64,000 nt of DNA from Cenococcum geophilum 1.58. Taxonomy: Eukaryota; Ascomycota; Dothideomycetes; Gloniales; Gloniaceae. Location of the stretch: contig KV748178.1 of NCBI GenBank assembly GCA_001692895.1, forward strand, positions 2,776,536 through 2,840,535, in the 5' to 3' direction. The position numbers and the translations under genes were made by a program. Of this stretch, positions 1-12,609 are shown piece by piece; the stretch's first letter is position 1; each line of letters begins with the position of its first letter. The notes beneath the pieces are model-generated. The model did not search any database. It saw only the letters and a list, made by a program, of their open reading frames with translations, and was not told the DNA's origin.

Positions 1-686
1 AGTATAGTAAATATAGAGGCTGCTAGTCCTAGGTAGACAAAAATTATATATAAAAGGAGGGTAATAAGAGATACCTAATAGATAGGGTCGGTCGTAGATT
101 AAGCATAATAGGTAGCCTAATATGCAACCTAAATGCAGCATAAAATTAAGGGTACTAAGAGCGCCAATGGAATAGAAGTAAAGAGAGTGTATATTCTTAA
201 AAAGGGGACTAGTATAATAAGGCAACCGGAGCGAAAAGCGGTAATAGTAAAGGAAAGGCGGCGAGTAACGAGTAGATTAAAGGCGAACTTGTATTCTTAG
301 CCTTATATAGGGCGTAAGTAAAGTTAATATATTATCCAATCTTCCTGTCTCGCCCTTAAAGATTTATTTAGATCTCGCTATATCCTCCTAGAACCTAAGT
401 TAACTTCCGTAAAGCCCGGGCTTAGGATAGTTAAGCTATTAGCAAAGCAGCGTTAAAGCACACACCCTTAAAGACGCGGGCATTCCTAAATTATCCTAAG
501 ATTATTATATACTTACCCAAAATTGGTACGGTTAAAACACCTATAGTTTAGTGTGGATGCTAACCTTGCTAGATGCTACTGCCGCTATTGCGTAGAAAGG
601 AATTAGTTGGATTCCAAAAGCTCCTAAAGACGTTAGGCGGCTAGACGAATTTAAATTTTCGTAGAGAAAGTATTGCAGTCGCTTAG

Positions 687-770
687 ATTAGCAGTCTACT
701 ATGCCTAATATGGTATGTTTACAGAAATATTCCTATAAATATACCATATTAGGCATAGTGGACTACTAAT
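687..770. repeat. 84-bp near-perfect palindrome, copy 1
   Basis: The left arm (ATTAGCAGTCTACTATGCC and onward) is matched by its reverse complement ending at 770, around a short AT-rich centre near 722-733. The core GCCTAATATGGTAT is mirrored by ATACCATATTAGGC. The same palindrome core recurs at 11116-11184, and the sequence downstream of both copies is also related (about 780-890 and 11300-11400). This could be a small fold-back MITE or the centre of a larger duplicated repeat. No target-site duplication is obvious. Confidence 0.75.
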
Positions 771-1779
771 TTAATGGGATTCCGGCTTATTAACAAAAAG
801 TAACTATAATAACTATCCTTAAAGTTATATAAGCCTTATTTCCCATACTCTAGATCGATCGTATAATCCCTAAAAGCCAGTTTAATACTATAGCAGTGTT
901 TAGACCCTACCTCTATAAGGATAGATGGAAATAGTAATTAGGGAAAGTTTTCTATAAGGGTCTTAGAGCTTAAACCTAATTTAAATTCGTTATTCTTAAT
1001 TTAATATAAGCCCCTTTAGTGCTGTTATTAATATTTAATACTTCTTAATAAGGATTCGGTACCTTTTAACATCTAAATAAAATTATATTATTAAATAATA
1101 TTTAAATATTTAAAGGCTCTCTAAGTATTAAGCTATCCACATCTTTCTTATAGGCAGTCCCGTTACTATAGGTGCGATAGTGGGTATTACAATAAGCAAA
1201 GCCCCTAACTTTATAGGATATAGTTTCCAATAACCTATAGCTAGTTTTAAATAGTTGCACTTATGGACTAAGTCTAGATTGGCCTGCGATTTATCTTGTA
1301 ATTATAGACGGAATAAGTTTGTATTTATGGCGCTTTAATACTTTTAGCCAGGTAGGTATTACGATAAATGACTTAAGCTAGCTAATAGGTAGAGATATAG
1401 AATTAAATAAGCGATCCGTTTTATTTAAGGTGGCTCTAAGAGCCCTAATATATATAAGGAAAAATAACCCTAGTTCGACCTTTGGTGTCCGTAGTCGTTC
1501 GGTATCCGTAGTTATTTAAAGTCCAACACCTTAGCAGTAAAGCTACCTCCGTGGCCAATAGATGCTAGCCTAAAGTGCTAGAGGGCCCCTTAGGCTCTAG
1601 TAATTTTAATATAAGAAATACCTAGGATAGTCAGAACTTGCTAGCTCGAACACACGATATATACCTTTTCACTTTAACTACCTCTAGCTTCCTTCGCATA
1701 CTTTACTTCCACCACTCTTACCTAATTACGTTCTCCTCCGTATAGATAGAAAGCTAGGTAGTGACGCAAAAAGCACCTA

Positions 1780-2300
1780 ATTTAGGGCGTCTTTATATAG
1801 CGAAGCTTTTAGAAATACAACAGATGGCAGTTATTACCGTAGTAGCATTCTTCTATTCCGAAGTATTTTAATATTAGAGACTATTCCACGCCAAGTTTAC
1901 AGAAGATATAGTTAACTACTATTATAACTTCTTTCTACAAGAACTTCGAAATCCGAATAGTATTATACTTATAGTGGAGGACAGTTTTAAAAAAGATGAG
2001 CGTAATTACGTCTATAGTGCGCTTAAAGATATATACCTATCTATAGAGAATGCCGATTCTATAATTGTCGGTATTAGGATTATATCTCTACCGAAGGGAT
2101 CTAATCGAAGCGGCCAATTTTAGCCGGAAGGTAAATGTTATTAGGGCCCCCTAGGTAGATTAGATCTCTACTAACACAAACGTAGACATAAATAATTTTT
2201 AGGAAGAAGTTCTAAACCTAAAAAGAGACGAGAGCAAAGAGGCTCTATCGCTCTATTTAAAATATACCAATTTAGCTAAGTTAAGGTATTGTCGGTATAA
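1780..2300 (+). pseudogene. damaged coding relic, product unknown
   Basis: Read on the plus strand, about 1795-2100 gives a protein-like run that is aromatic-rich at first, then acidic and lysine-rich. It includes LRNPNSIILIVEDSFKKDE and YSALKDIYLSIENADSIIVG, broken only by TAA and TAG. At about 2100 the plausible frame changes, and a second run continues to about 2300 (it includes EEVLNLKRDESKEALSLYL). The change of frame could be an indel or an intron. I do not recognise the family. The coding reading rests on the amino-acid composition and on the stop codons being only RIP-type. There is no clear start or end. Confidence 0.4.
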
Positions 2301-3163
2301 TATTCGTTTCACGTGTCACGTGCTCTATGTACGTAATCTACGCGAGACGCGTATATGTATTAACACTGCATTAGAGTAGAAGAACAAGAATCCAACTACA
2401 TATCGCACTGCACGTATATTACGTCTATTGCACTGTGTTAAAGCATATCAACAGGTATAATCCCTTACTTAAGCCTTAGAATTAACTTTAATCTTAATAA
2501 TAGATAGTTTGGCTCTATGCGTTATATATATCTCTAAACGCTAGTAATATATCTAAGATTTTAATAACGTGGGCATGGCAAGACGATTACGGAGTAGTTT
2601 AAAACCATCTTACTTATAGACAGAACTCTACTTGGTGTATCTTCTGCGCTAGGTAGTAAATATTTCTACTTAAAACTCGGATTTAAGATAAAGGAAGAAG
2701 TTCTTATACCACAATATAAATATTACTCTGGATTCGCACTCTATATATATACTTTTTAATAGGCTATATAATAGAGCTAGGAATGGACGCATAAAAACTA
2801 AAAGGTAAGTTTCCTTTTTATAAAAAGAAAGATATAGATTAACGGTAAGTAGAATAGAGTGTAGCCTCCGCCTGAAAGTCAACTATAAGGTCTTGTATAA
2901 TCCTCCAAAAGAATAGAGTAATATTGTCTAAAAAAAGTCTGTAAGGAAGGCTTATAGAGTTTCCTATTAGATATAGGGAGAATTAATATAGTTAGAGAGC
3001 TTTTAAAAGTATTACCTTTCGCAGAGGCAGCAAAGTAATATCTTAATAGAATATTTTATCTAGGCTTTACATTATACCCCTTTATATTTTATAGATATTT
3101 TTAGACCGTAATAAAGAAAGTCCAGTCATCCTACGGGAGTGACTGTATCAGCACTAATAGATT

Positions 3164-3410
3164 GTTAAAGGGCGTAGCATTAAACGTGTTCCAATAATAT
3201 ATTATTAAAGGAAAACGTATTCCAATAGAATGACTCTATTTGCTTAGTTAAGGAATTACCTACTAGTTTAAATTAGCCTATAAAGAGGGCGTGCCTTAAC
3301 TACGCTAGATATTAAAGGGCGTAGCATTAAATATATCCTAACTGTACTGGAGATTAAAGGGCGTAATATTGGACGTGCTTTAGAATAGGATTGGAAAAAG
3401 ATTGCTAAAG
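3164..3410. repeat. degenerate direct repeats around TTAAAGGGCGTA
   Basis: The word TTAAAGGGCGTAGCATTAAA occurs near 3165 and near 3312, and a diverged copy (TTAAAGGGCGTAATATTGGA) lies near 3354. Weaker echoes lie between them and at about 3400. Spacing is irregular. The last two units are adjacent and could be coding on the plus strand (IKGRSIKYI and IKGRNIGRAL), so this may be an internally repeated protein relic and not satellite DNA. No family is recognised. Confidence 0.45.
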
Positions 3411-4689
3411 GACTATAAGGAGTTCCCAATAATATAAATAGGCCGGCTTAATATAATCTTTTATTATCTAGCAAGGCCTCCTTTCTAAGTTATAGTAACT
3501 AGGTATGTTTTTACTTCTAGTTATAATTTTCCTATAGCTAACCTTAATAGAAATAGCCTATTTAAACTTAACCTAGCTTAAGATAAAGGAGATAAAGGTA
3601 AAATTTGCCTTTGTTAAGTGTAAGCTTACTAGTACTTACTCTTATATATTACTAATAAAGTAGTAGCTATAGCCAGAGAGCTCTATCCTAATACGGAATT
3701 TAATATTATCTGCTACTATCCTGGGGACCTAGATGCTAATAACAAAAATCATACTTACCTTACCGCCGCGGTCTCCCTTAGTGGTAAAATAAAATATTTA
3801 ACGCCTGCTACGGAATGTAATAAATTAAGTTGTCACTTAGACTACGATAAAGCACTTTATAAGTTGTTTCGTAAACTTGTTAATAAGCTCGATAATAGAC
3901 GCAACGGCTTATCTTCTAAGAAAATCGACCTTCTTTAGTAACTAGGATCTTAAAATTACTTTAGAAATTCATTTCCTTTAGTTGTCTAATTGGTTAAATT
4001 CCTGCTAAGAGATTTCTCCTATAAGTCTTATTACGTGATATCGTTGCGGGCTTGTTTTTTAATACCAGCACCGAAGGTAGGAGGCTTAGTTAGCGTAAGG
4101 GAGTCAAAAATGGGCCCTTTATTCTAACTCTTCCCTTAACTCTTTAAGTGCCTTGTTTACATCGTCTAGCCTAAATTATAGTAATGGTTGGATAAAGGTT
4201 GTTTATCTGGGCTTAGGTCTACGTCCTTGCGATTGGCGAATTCCGCCTACTAAGACTAGATGCGTTTTGCGGTCGTCCTTAAGCCTTCTGCCCTTCTGGG
4301 AAAATTAAGCTATTTAACTATAGGCTCCTAATAGTCTCTTCTTCTTAGGATGCCCTAGCCTTGGCGTTTTAGGCTTCTAACCTAAACGACCTAAAGGTGC
4401 TTTATAGATCTTATATTGAGTTTATTATATTGGGACTCTAGATGCTAAAACTAGGTCGCCACTAATAGGACAACCTAAATTAATTTAGGTTTTTCGACTT
4501 TAGCTCTTTATATACTCCCGCGGCAATTATGTTTAAATATAAACTAGAATTCCTAAACTTTAGGGTAGTACTCTATATGCTATTCCCACATTATATTAAA
4601 AACTATAGTAGTATTATATTAAAGGTAATCTATCTCTGTTTTGTATTCTAGACTATACTAAAGAGGCTACCCGCCAACACGTTATTACA

Positions 4690-5000
4690 TTTTTAGGTTA
4701 GAGAGTAATGGCTTAAATTCCTCTAGTTCCTTATTTAATGCTATTTTTACCTTTTTTTCTATTTCTTGCCGCTTTTTAGCCTTTATTTCTTGCCGCTTTC
4801 TAACCTCCTTTACTACTTTTAGCATATCTTTTATATTATCTAACTCCTCTTAAAGGACCTCCTATTACTTTATATATTCCTACGCCATAAAATGCTTTTT
4901 TAGTCTAGAGTTTAATTTAGAGGCAATCAATTCCCAATCCTTATCTAAAATCTTAGAACGTTCCCAATACTATTCCCTAGGCGTATTACTCTCTCTATTA
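4690..5000 (-). pseudogene. damaged coiled-coil coding relic
   Basis: On the minus strand, reading from about 5000 down to 4690, one frame gives WERSKILDKDWELIASKL followed, after four RIP-type stops, by a strongly charged heptad-like stretch (KDMLKVVKEVRKRQEIKAKK, then EIEKKVKIALNKELEEF). Stops in this frame are TAG and TAA. The composition is that of a coiled coil. No catalytic motif is visible and I do not recognise the family. It lies on the same strand as the relic at 5890-6540, so both may be parts of one former gene or element. Confidence 0.45.
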
Positions 5001-5889
5001 CGTATCTTTAGGTCGCGTAGTATCTAATAATAACCTAGGTTAAGGAGGTATATGTTATACTCTATCTAATATATATAAGGTCTCCTAGAAAACTAGCTAG
5101 GTCTATAAATTAGTAAGCCTAGCTATAAAAGGGAGGTATAAAGCTTACCCGTTATTTAGCTTATTATTAAGTATAGAAATAAATATATTTATAGAGATAA
5201 GCTATCTTTGTTTAGAAACCAAGATGGGAAAGATAATATAAAATATAACGGCCTGCTACTATGCTATTATAGAATATATGTCTTATACTAGGGCAAGAAC
5301 CTCCGCAACCCTATATATTGTGGCGAAGATTAGACTTGCTAGACCTTGGCCCCTATAGATATAAACTAGTGCGTTAAATAAGGCAAAGGGCTTGCCTTAA
5401 ATTCGAGCATATATACATGCGGGCTATTAGTGTATTAGGTAATAAAGACTAGTAAATACGTATCCCGGAGGCAGTAAGCCCTAAGTTAGCGTAGGTACTA
5501 ACTTAGGAGCTAATAAACATTATAAAGGGGAAGAAGGCGCTATAAATATAACTACGGGGTGCTAGGGTGACGATAATAGGTAAAAAGGGTGGCTTATTAA
5601 CCTTCTTAGGCGTTATATATTGTTATCCTTTGCATAGGAATGCTTAGTTAATAATATAATCTTTTAGATTTAAGGTAAGATGCGGGAATTTTAGCATTTG
5701 CGCTCCGCTATCTTAATAAATGGCAATATAGCGGTAATTGTAACATTACTTTATAGAAAGGATTATTAAGGGCTTCGCTTATATAAGGTAGGGCAATAAT
5801 AATTAAGTAAATTGCGTAACGATATATAAAATATATTTAAGTATTAAAATAGTACTACCTAAGCCTAAAACACCCTAAATGTTTCTCTA

Positions 5890-6540
5890 TGCTATTTCCG
5901 GTTAAAGGGTACCATTTTTAATAGCATACTTAATAAATCCCCTAACTATCCAATTTCGTACACCACTATTAGCGTTAATCTCCTACCTATTATTATACTA
6001 ATTACGTTTTTCCGTTACTAATACGGTAGTATCTAAAAACGCCTAACTAGATTCTGGAATTTCTATTATGCTTTTAGGAGCTTTAGAAAGACGTATTAAT
6101 AAAAAATCATTTAGGACTGGTACTATTCCCTAGATAGTATAAATATAAGGCATTTATAATTAGACAAGATATTGCTTACCTAAAAACTTACTAATATATT
6201 ATTTAAGTTACTAGCAGTCCGCTTATAGTGTTTAATAAGCTGCGATCTAAATAGGGAAGGAGAATCCTTAAGTAATTTAGCGAATACTATTTCCCTTATG
6301 TATTTAGGGAGTAATAACTCGCACAGCGCCTTAAAGTTAGGGTTATTGAATATTAAAAAGAGCATTCCCTCCTCGCGTTTAGGATTATCTACTATTTTAG
6401 CAACCTCTTTCTTTAATTTCTTAGCCATAACCTCTTATAAAGGGAGTGGTAAGGTAGATAACACGCGGCAATTTTTAGCTACCCTTTTGGCCTCTATAGT
6501 TAGGCTAGGTTTAGCTAATTAACAAAAGTTAGACGAAATA
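5890..6540 (-). pseudogene. damaged minus-strand coding relic with an 82-codon open stretch
   Basis: From about 6530 down to 6180 one minus-strand frame reads through lysine-rich sequence into an open run of 82 codons that begins MAKKLKKEVAKIVDNPKREE at 6428 and ends at 6180. The frame upstream of that methionine is also protein-like (KPSLTIEAKRVAKNCRVL) with a TAA where glutamine is likely, so 6428 need not be the true start. Further down, at about 6100-5890, another frame reads EIPESS, then FLDTTVLVTEKRN, and then SGVRNWIVRGFIKYAIKNG. I do not recognise the product. It may belong with the coiled-coil piece at 4690-5000. Confidence 0.45.
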
Positions 6541-8899
6541 ATAGAGGCGAGGAGTTACGCTATACTAGAAAATAACGTGTTAGTACGCCTAGGGGAGAGA
6601 TATTGGATAGGTCGCTTGCCTTAAGGTATTAATAGATTACGAGGCCTAGTATAAAAGATACTTCTATACTAGGTAATGGCCTTTTATATTATAATAAGAA
6701 GTAGGTAGACGGAATAGTCCCCCGTACAGCATTTTAGGCGGTGCGCTGTTAAGTAGGCATATATGCGTAATATTAGTACTATAGGGTGACAAATATTAGT
6801 AAGGGTTGCGCTAGACTATATAGAGAGCCAGCCGCCTTTTATAGGTGTAATTGGTAAAGTAAGAGAGTATAGATATCTAAAATGCGTAATAATGTATAGA
6901 ATAAGAGCTATTTAAATATAGGCTAAAATAAAAAATACTTATTAGTTTAATGGAGGGTAAAATATAAAATTGCCTATTTCTTTATCCTAAATAAGTCTAC
7001 TAGACTCGTGGTTATATAATTATATAAGTCTCTTACTAAGACTAATCTATACTTTCTATATCCCTTTTTCAAAGGCCTCCTATAGAAAATACCGGCAAAT
7101 ACTATTTTGTATTTAACCGTTAGAGTTTTACCCTTACCCCTATAAATATAGCGTAGCGATAACTGGGTTTTATAAAGTAGATTTAATATAATGCTTAATT
7201 ACTATACTCTAAATACTAGAGAAGCTTGCAAGGATTGATTTAATATTAGATAATAAGCCGTATAATTAGTATATTGTAAGGCGCTATAAAATATAAATAT
7301 AAAGAATTTAGGAGTTAAGGAAGAAGACCTTACCCGATATATCTTAAGTATTTTATTTAATACCTCCTAGTCGCTTATAAAGATATAGGCTAGAGGAAGA
7401 GTATATAAATTGGACTATTAGGCCTGTTGATTTAATATAATAAAGCGATGGATCTAATAGGTGGAAAGGATATCTTTAGTAATAAGAAGTTACGGTATTG
7501 ATATAGCGGTTAATACTTGGTGAATAATATTATATATAACTTTAATGGAAAGCCTATTTATATTACGTAAGAGAGCTCTGTATAGCGTTCTAGGCGGTAT
7601 ATCTAATAGGCATTTACGTATAAGATTAATGCGGCTAATAAGGAAGATAGGTAAGGATAATATGGAGAGATAGAGAACGAGATATACTATATAAAAGCTA
7701 AATATACGGTCCCACCCCTTTGTACCAAAAGTGACCCCATTCTTCTCGCTATATTCCTCTTTATTTATAGGGATATTGCCTATATTTGTTTAAAAGGCCT
7801 ATTCCGGATTAGGTATAGATAAGCTACGACTAGGGAGTAGGAGGTCTTTTAGTGGTTCTATTTATATATTAGTCGGTAAACTATAGCTAGCTATAGCTAT
7901 ATGCTACAGTGACGAAGACTGCTGCGGGTGGCTGAGCACGCGGATTATATCAACTTTCAAAGTAATACGCATTATTGAAGGTAGGAAGAGGGCACTATAG
8001 AGCAGATCCCTTAAGGATTGGATAAGCGTGTAGGATTTGATGGAAATGGGCGTCGCGCGTATATGTTAGCGGCCCGTTACAGGTACGGTAGTTAGGTGGC
8101 TTGTATGTCTTATGCGCAAAACTACAATTACCTATAGCTTTCTTACCGGAATTCATAGAACTACTTATTGTTTCTTTAAATAAGATAGAGCGATAAGAGG
8201 TAGACTTTAAAATAAGAAGCCTTAGAGGGGTCTCCCTTATACTGCCGAAGAATCTCCTAACCGCCTTTACGGTATAAAAAAAAAATTTTCCGTTATAACT
8301 TCTGCCCCTTAATCCTACCCTACTATTAGCTGCCCTAAAGCTGAAAAATCTACGCTCTTTACATAATTATGGCCTAAAGCTTTACTACTTGTATACTGCA
8401 GAAATTAAGTTATAGGTACTATAACCTACTATACCTTATCTTTATAGTGATACTAGTCTAGCTAACCTAGCTTCTAGATAAAACAACTTAGCTTTTAGAT
8501 AAAGTTATTAAGCTAATACAAGAATTTATAGAGTGGCTAGTTATAATAAATGTAGAAAATTTAATGAAATGGGATAAAAAGAGTGATGGAATATATAAAT
8601 GCATTTATCCGCACCTAAAAGAGAAGATTTAAACCCTTAAAGAAAAACTAGTATGCCTAAAATAAATAAAGAAGCCCGGACTTGTATTAATTGTTCTTAA
8701 AATTTACCTAACAACTTTAAGATCTTTAGATTTGTCGGCCTAAGGTTTTACTATATAGACTGGATAAACCGCCCTTTTAGAATTTGTCCTCTTTATAGTC
8801 TAGGGGCGATAATAGAAGGGCAGCGGATAACTATTGGGAAAGTTATTACCGTATAGGGCAAATTGTAGGTTAAGCCAGTTTTAGATATTCTAGTATATT

Positions 8900-9140
8900 G
8901 ATTTAAATAAGCACGGACTAGCCTTTTTAATATTTAGTAAAGTAAATAGGTCTAGCTGCTTAGGGGGGGTATTAAAGCTTTATATAGGCTTCTGGAAGAG
9001 GGTAGAAGCGTCTAACGGTATATCTTTCTAGAGGGTGAAAGCGTTTATTGGTGTACTCTATAAGACGGAAGCGTTAAGCGGTATGTCGTTAAAGAAGGTA
9101 GAAGGGTTAATTGGGTCGCTAAGGGGGCTCAAATTATTAG
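8900..9140 (+). pseudogene. damaged coding relic with short internal repeats
   Basis: At 8997-9130 the plus strand contains four diverged units of roughly 30-34 bp built on GAAGCGTnnACGGTAT. Translated in one frame they give EGRSV, EGESVYW, DGSVKRYVV and EGRRVNWVA, broken only by TAA. A frame-keeping repeat suggests a repeat protein and not a simple satellite. The flanks are too damaged to set a start or an end, and no family is recognised. Confidence 0.35.
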
Positions 9141-11115
9141 CTAAATCAAAGTTAACTACTAGATTTTAAAGGCAATTAGTTTAATTATATGTACTATTTA
9201 TATTATAATGCCTATTCTCCGCGTATACCCTAGTATATTAGGTATCTAGCAATTTTAGAGTGCTATTATAAAGCTAAGAAAGTGCGATTGCTGCTTTATT
9301 TATGGAGTTCGTTATAGCTCTATTATTATTTTCTCTAGAAGGCGGAGTGGGGTAGTACGGCGATTTTAAAGACTATTTGGTGTTACTAGCGTTACGATTA
9401 GGGTATTAGGAAAGGTTCCTGTCTATAATAAAAGCGAGTTAGTTAAGTATATTTATAGGGATATTTTAGAAACTTACTATTACATAAATCTTCTGCCCTT
9501 ATTGCAGTATTAGGTATTAGATATATTGGCTTTATATCTCGCTCGTCCCCTTATTAAATTTGCTTTAATAAATAAGCATGCCCTTTTTCTACTACTTGGC
9601 CCCTAAGGTTTATTGACCCAGTAACGCTAGAATAACTTCTATCCGTATAAGGATAGGGGTCCGATATATATATATTAACACCACTAGCCTTTTTAGATTT
9701 GACTAAGAATAGATAACCCTAATTTAGCTTATATATAACTCGTTTCCGTAGGTAAAAGAAAAGCTTATAGTTTATAATACACCACTAGTTATCTTAGAAG
9801 AATCGATTATAGTTACTTAAAGTAAGGTGGAAATTATACTTTAAGAGGGTGTATATTTTTTATAAGCTAAGATTAGAAATAAAACGCAGCTTTAGATTCC
9901 TAATAACTATAGCTCTTATAATATAAGGAATATCTAAAGGGCGCCATTCTGGTTCTTTATATAGCTTTATATAGCTCTTATCCATTAGCCGATTCTTTAA
10001 ATAGATGGAACTAATTTTAGTGCGTAAGTAAAATCGAGAGTATTAAGATAACTTTATGCTAGCTAGCGATATTAGCAGTGCCTTATTTAAAATAAAAGTA
10101 GGTAATACCTAAGAAAAATCCTTCCTAAATCCTGTTACCCTAGCCTACATTTTAGAGCTTTAAAATTATTTAGACTATCTAGCCGTAATAAAGACAAAAG
10201 CACTATAGACGTTTATCCGAATAGCTAAACCGTTTTGCTATAAAAGAATTGATATCTTCTATATTAGCCCCGTTAAGTTTTAGTAAATGGCAGAACGTCC
10301 TATAAATAAAGTCCTTAAAGAGAAGGGTTTTTATAATAAGATAATAGAGCTCTATAGATAAAGCGAGCGAGTTTCTAAGCTCTTTAATCTCCCCTATGGA
10401 AGTACAGTAAGCTTTTATAAATTCTATTAGATTCTATAAGCGGCGCTCTACGGAGTTTTAGTAGACGTTGCTATTATAGATACTCTTATTAGTATAAAGC
10501 GAAGATATCGCAGCTTCTTTATAGCGCTTAAGTAAGAGAGATATTCCGGCTCTATTATAATTGTTAATAAGGATAAATACTATAATATCGTTTTCTATAG
10601 AAGTGTAAAGCCCCGTATTTTATCTTGCCGTATACCAGTTATCTACAGTAGAGGGTTTTTGTTAGTATAATAATAGTAGTTACAATAGTTGAGTTCCCTT
10701 CCAGAGTATTAGAAGCCAACTCCTATACTATTCCTCTTATAGTAGCTGCTCAAGCAGCTAGAGCATTGGGGTTTTGTTATAGTCGTTTAAGCGGTTTAAG
10801 GGGAGTATATTTAATAAAATTTAGATCTTATATATGGCAAGATAGTAAGCTAGATTAGTAACTAGGATTTTAAGCAAGAAGATAAATAGGTTTGTCGTAA
10901 GGCAGAGGCTAGTAGAGTTAAAAAAGGATATCCTGCTGCATTTATGGAGACGGGCCTAATAGCAAAAGGGCACGCGTTAATATATATTCGAGCAATAAAA
11001 TATACTTAGAGTTATTCCCTTAGAAGTTATAAGCCCTTAGTAGGTTATTTATTTTTGCTATTACCTAAGGCATTATAGTAAATGGGCAGAAGGGGACTAA
11101 AGTTAGAACCGCTTT

Positions 11116-11184
11116 AGCCACTATGCCTAATATAGTATGTTTATAGGAATATCCTATAAATATGCCATATTAGGCATAGTGGAC
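11116..11184. repeat. palindrome, copy 2
   Basis: The left arm CCACTATGCCTAATATAGTA is mirrored by the right arm around 11151-11184. The centre (TATAGGAATATCCTATA) is itself self-complementary, so the loop is almost absent. This is the relative of the palindrome at 687-770. After the palindrome there are about 100 bp not present next to copy 1; the two loci then become similar again (about 11300-11400 against 780-890). Confidence 0.7.
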
Positions 11185-12609
11185 TACTAATTACTAACTC
11201 TTTGGAATATGCCCTTTACTTTTACCGGTTCCCTCTTCCCCAGTAAAACGCTACTATAATACTTATAAGCCTTCGGCGATTGTAATCCCCTATAATAGGG
11301 TTCCGGCTTATTAATAAAAAGCAATCCTAATATTATTAGTTATATAAGCTTATTTCCCATACTTTAGATTAATCGTTTAATCCCTAAATGCCCGTTTAAG
11401 AGAGAAAGCATATAGACTTTTAACGCCTTAATAATAGACACCAAGTCTAGTATAGTTTTATTAATACAGCACTTAGTTCCAAGAAAAGGAAAGGGTGCTT
11501 ATATTATTGCAAACTAACTTAAGTTTCCAGGACGGCATATCTTAATAGTCTTTAGATATATCTAAATCGAAAAGCGTAATAAGGGGACGACTCGGATATA
11601 TAGAGCTGGTTTCACCCGATTTAAGTATATATACACATTTACCTTCTATATACTCTATTTTCCGCCTTAGACTTTTTCTATATAGCATTTATTGCCTATA
11701 TCTATACTCTTGTCGCCTTAAGGCCTTACTAATTACTTGCCGCAGCTACGCCCTGCCAGGCTTTCCTTTCTACTATATTTTCTCTTACTATTATTTCTGC
11801 TACTAGTTATAGACTTATAGCTGTTATATATGGTTTCTTATAGTATTTAAATATTCTACCTCTTTTTACTTTTAAACGCGGGCCTTATATAGTGACTTAT
11901 ATTACTCTTGTTTTTTATTCCCTCTATATTATTATAGGAGTAATTAGTATTTCTTTTATAGTAGTTGGAGGTGGTATAGAATCTATTTACTAAGCAGGAA
12001 TAGTCATTTCCTAGACCTTATTATAGGCTATACCCTTCCCTATCTATCTATTTAAAGTAAGTCTTACTCTACGCCTTCTATTACCTATACTAATTAGAAT
12101 TTTAGAGTATAATGCTATATAAGATTATTAAGAGTGAACTGTCCTACGTTAGTAGGAGTCTTAATCGCTTAGTAATAAAATTAAGTATAAGTATATCTTA
12201 TAGGTTAGTATATTGGTTCCCTATCCTAATAACCCTAGTAGGTCTTACTTTTATAATAGGCCTTGCCCGGTAAGTATGCAATACTCCAATTTACCGTATA
12301 GCGCTAATCTTGTGGAGGTTGGACTTAAAAATTAGATCTATTGTGTAAGTCGTTATACTAGCCTTTATGCTAGCGACACCCATAGGTTATTTATATAAAT
12401 CCTTATATAGATCCTTTAATATAAGGGTAAAAGGTAACAGCGGGTATATTATAGGGGTGAACACCGTTATTTTTATAGTAGAAACTATTTATCTAAGCGC
12501 TCTAGTTATTTTTAATGCTTTTTAGGGGATTGCGTTCCTATCGGAATATAATATTTACATTATAAATCTAGTACATCTACTAAAATTACTAGTTATAGTT
12601 TATTAACGG

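Noticed and set aside
181-300. Ribosomal RNA fragment suggested by GGCGGCGAGTAACG-like words
   Set aside because: Flanking sequence does not follow rRNA order, and no other conserved rRNA words are present.
2670-2882. 70-codon minus-strand frame
   Set aside because: Its composition is typical of random AT-rich sequence, with no continuation on either side.
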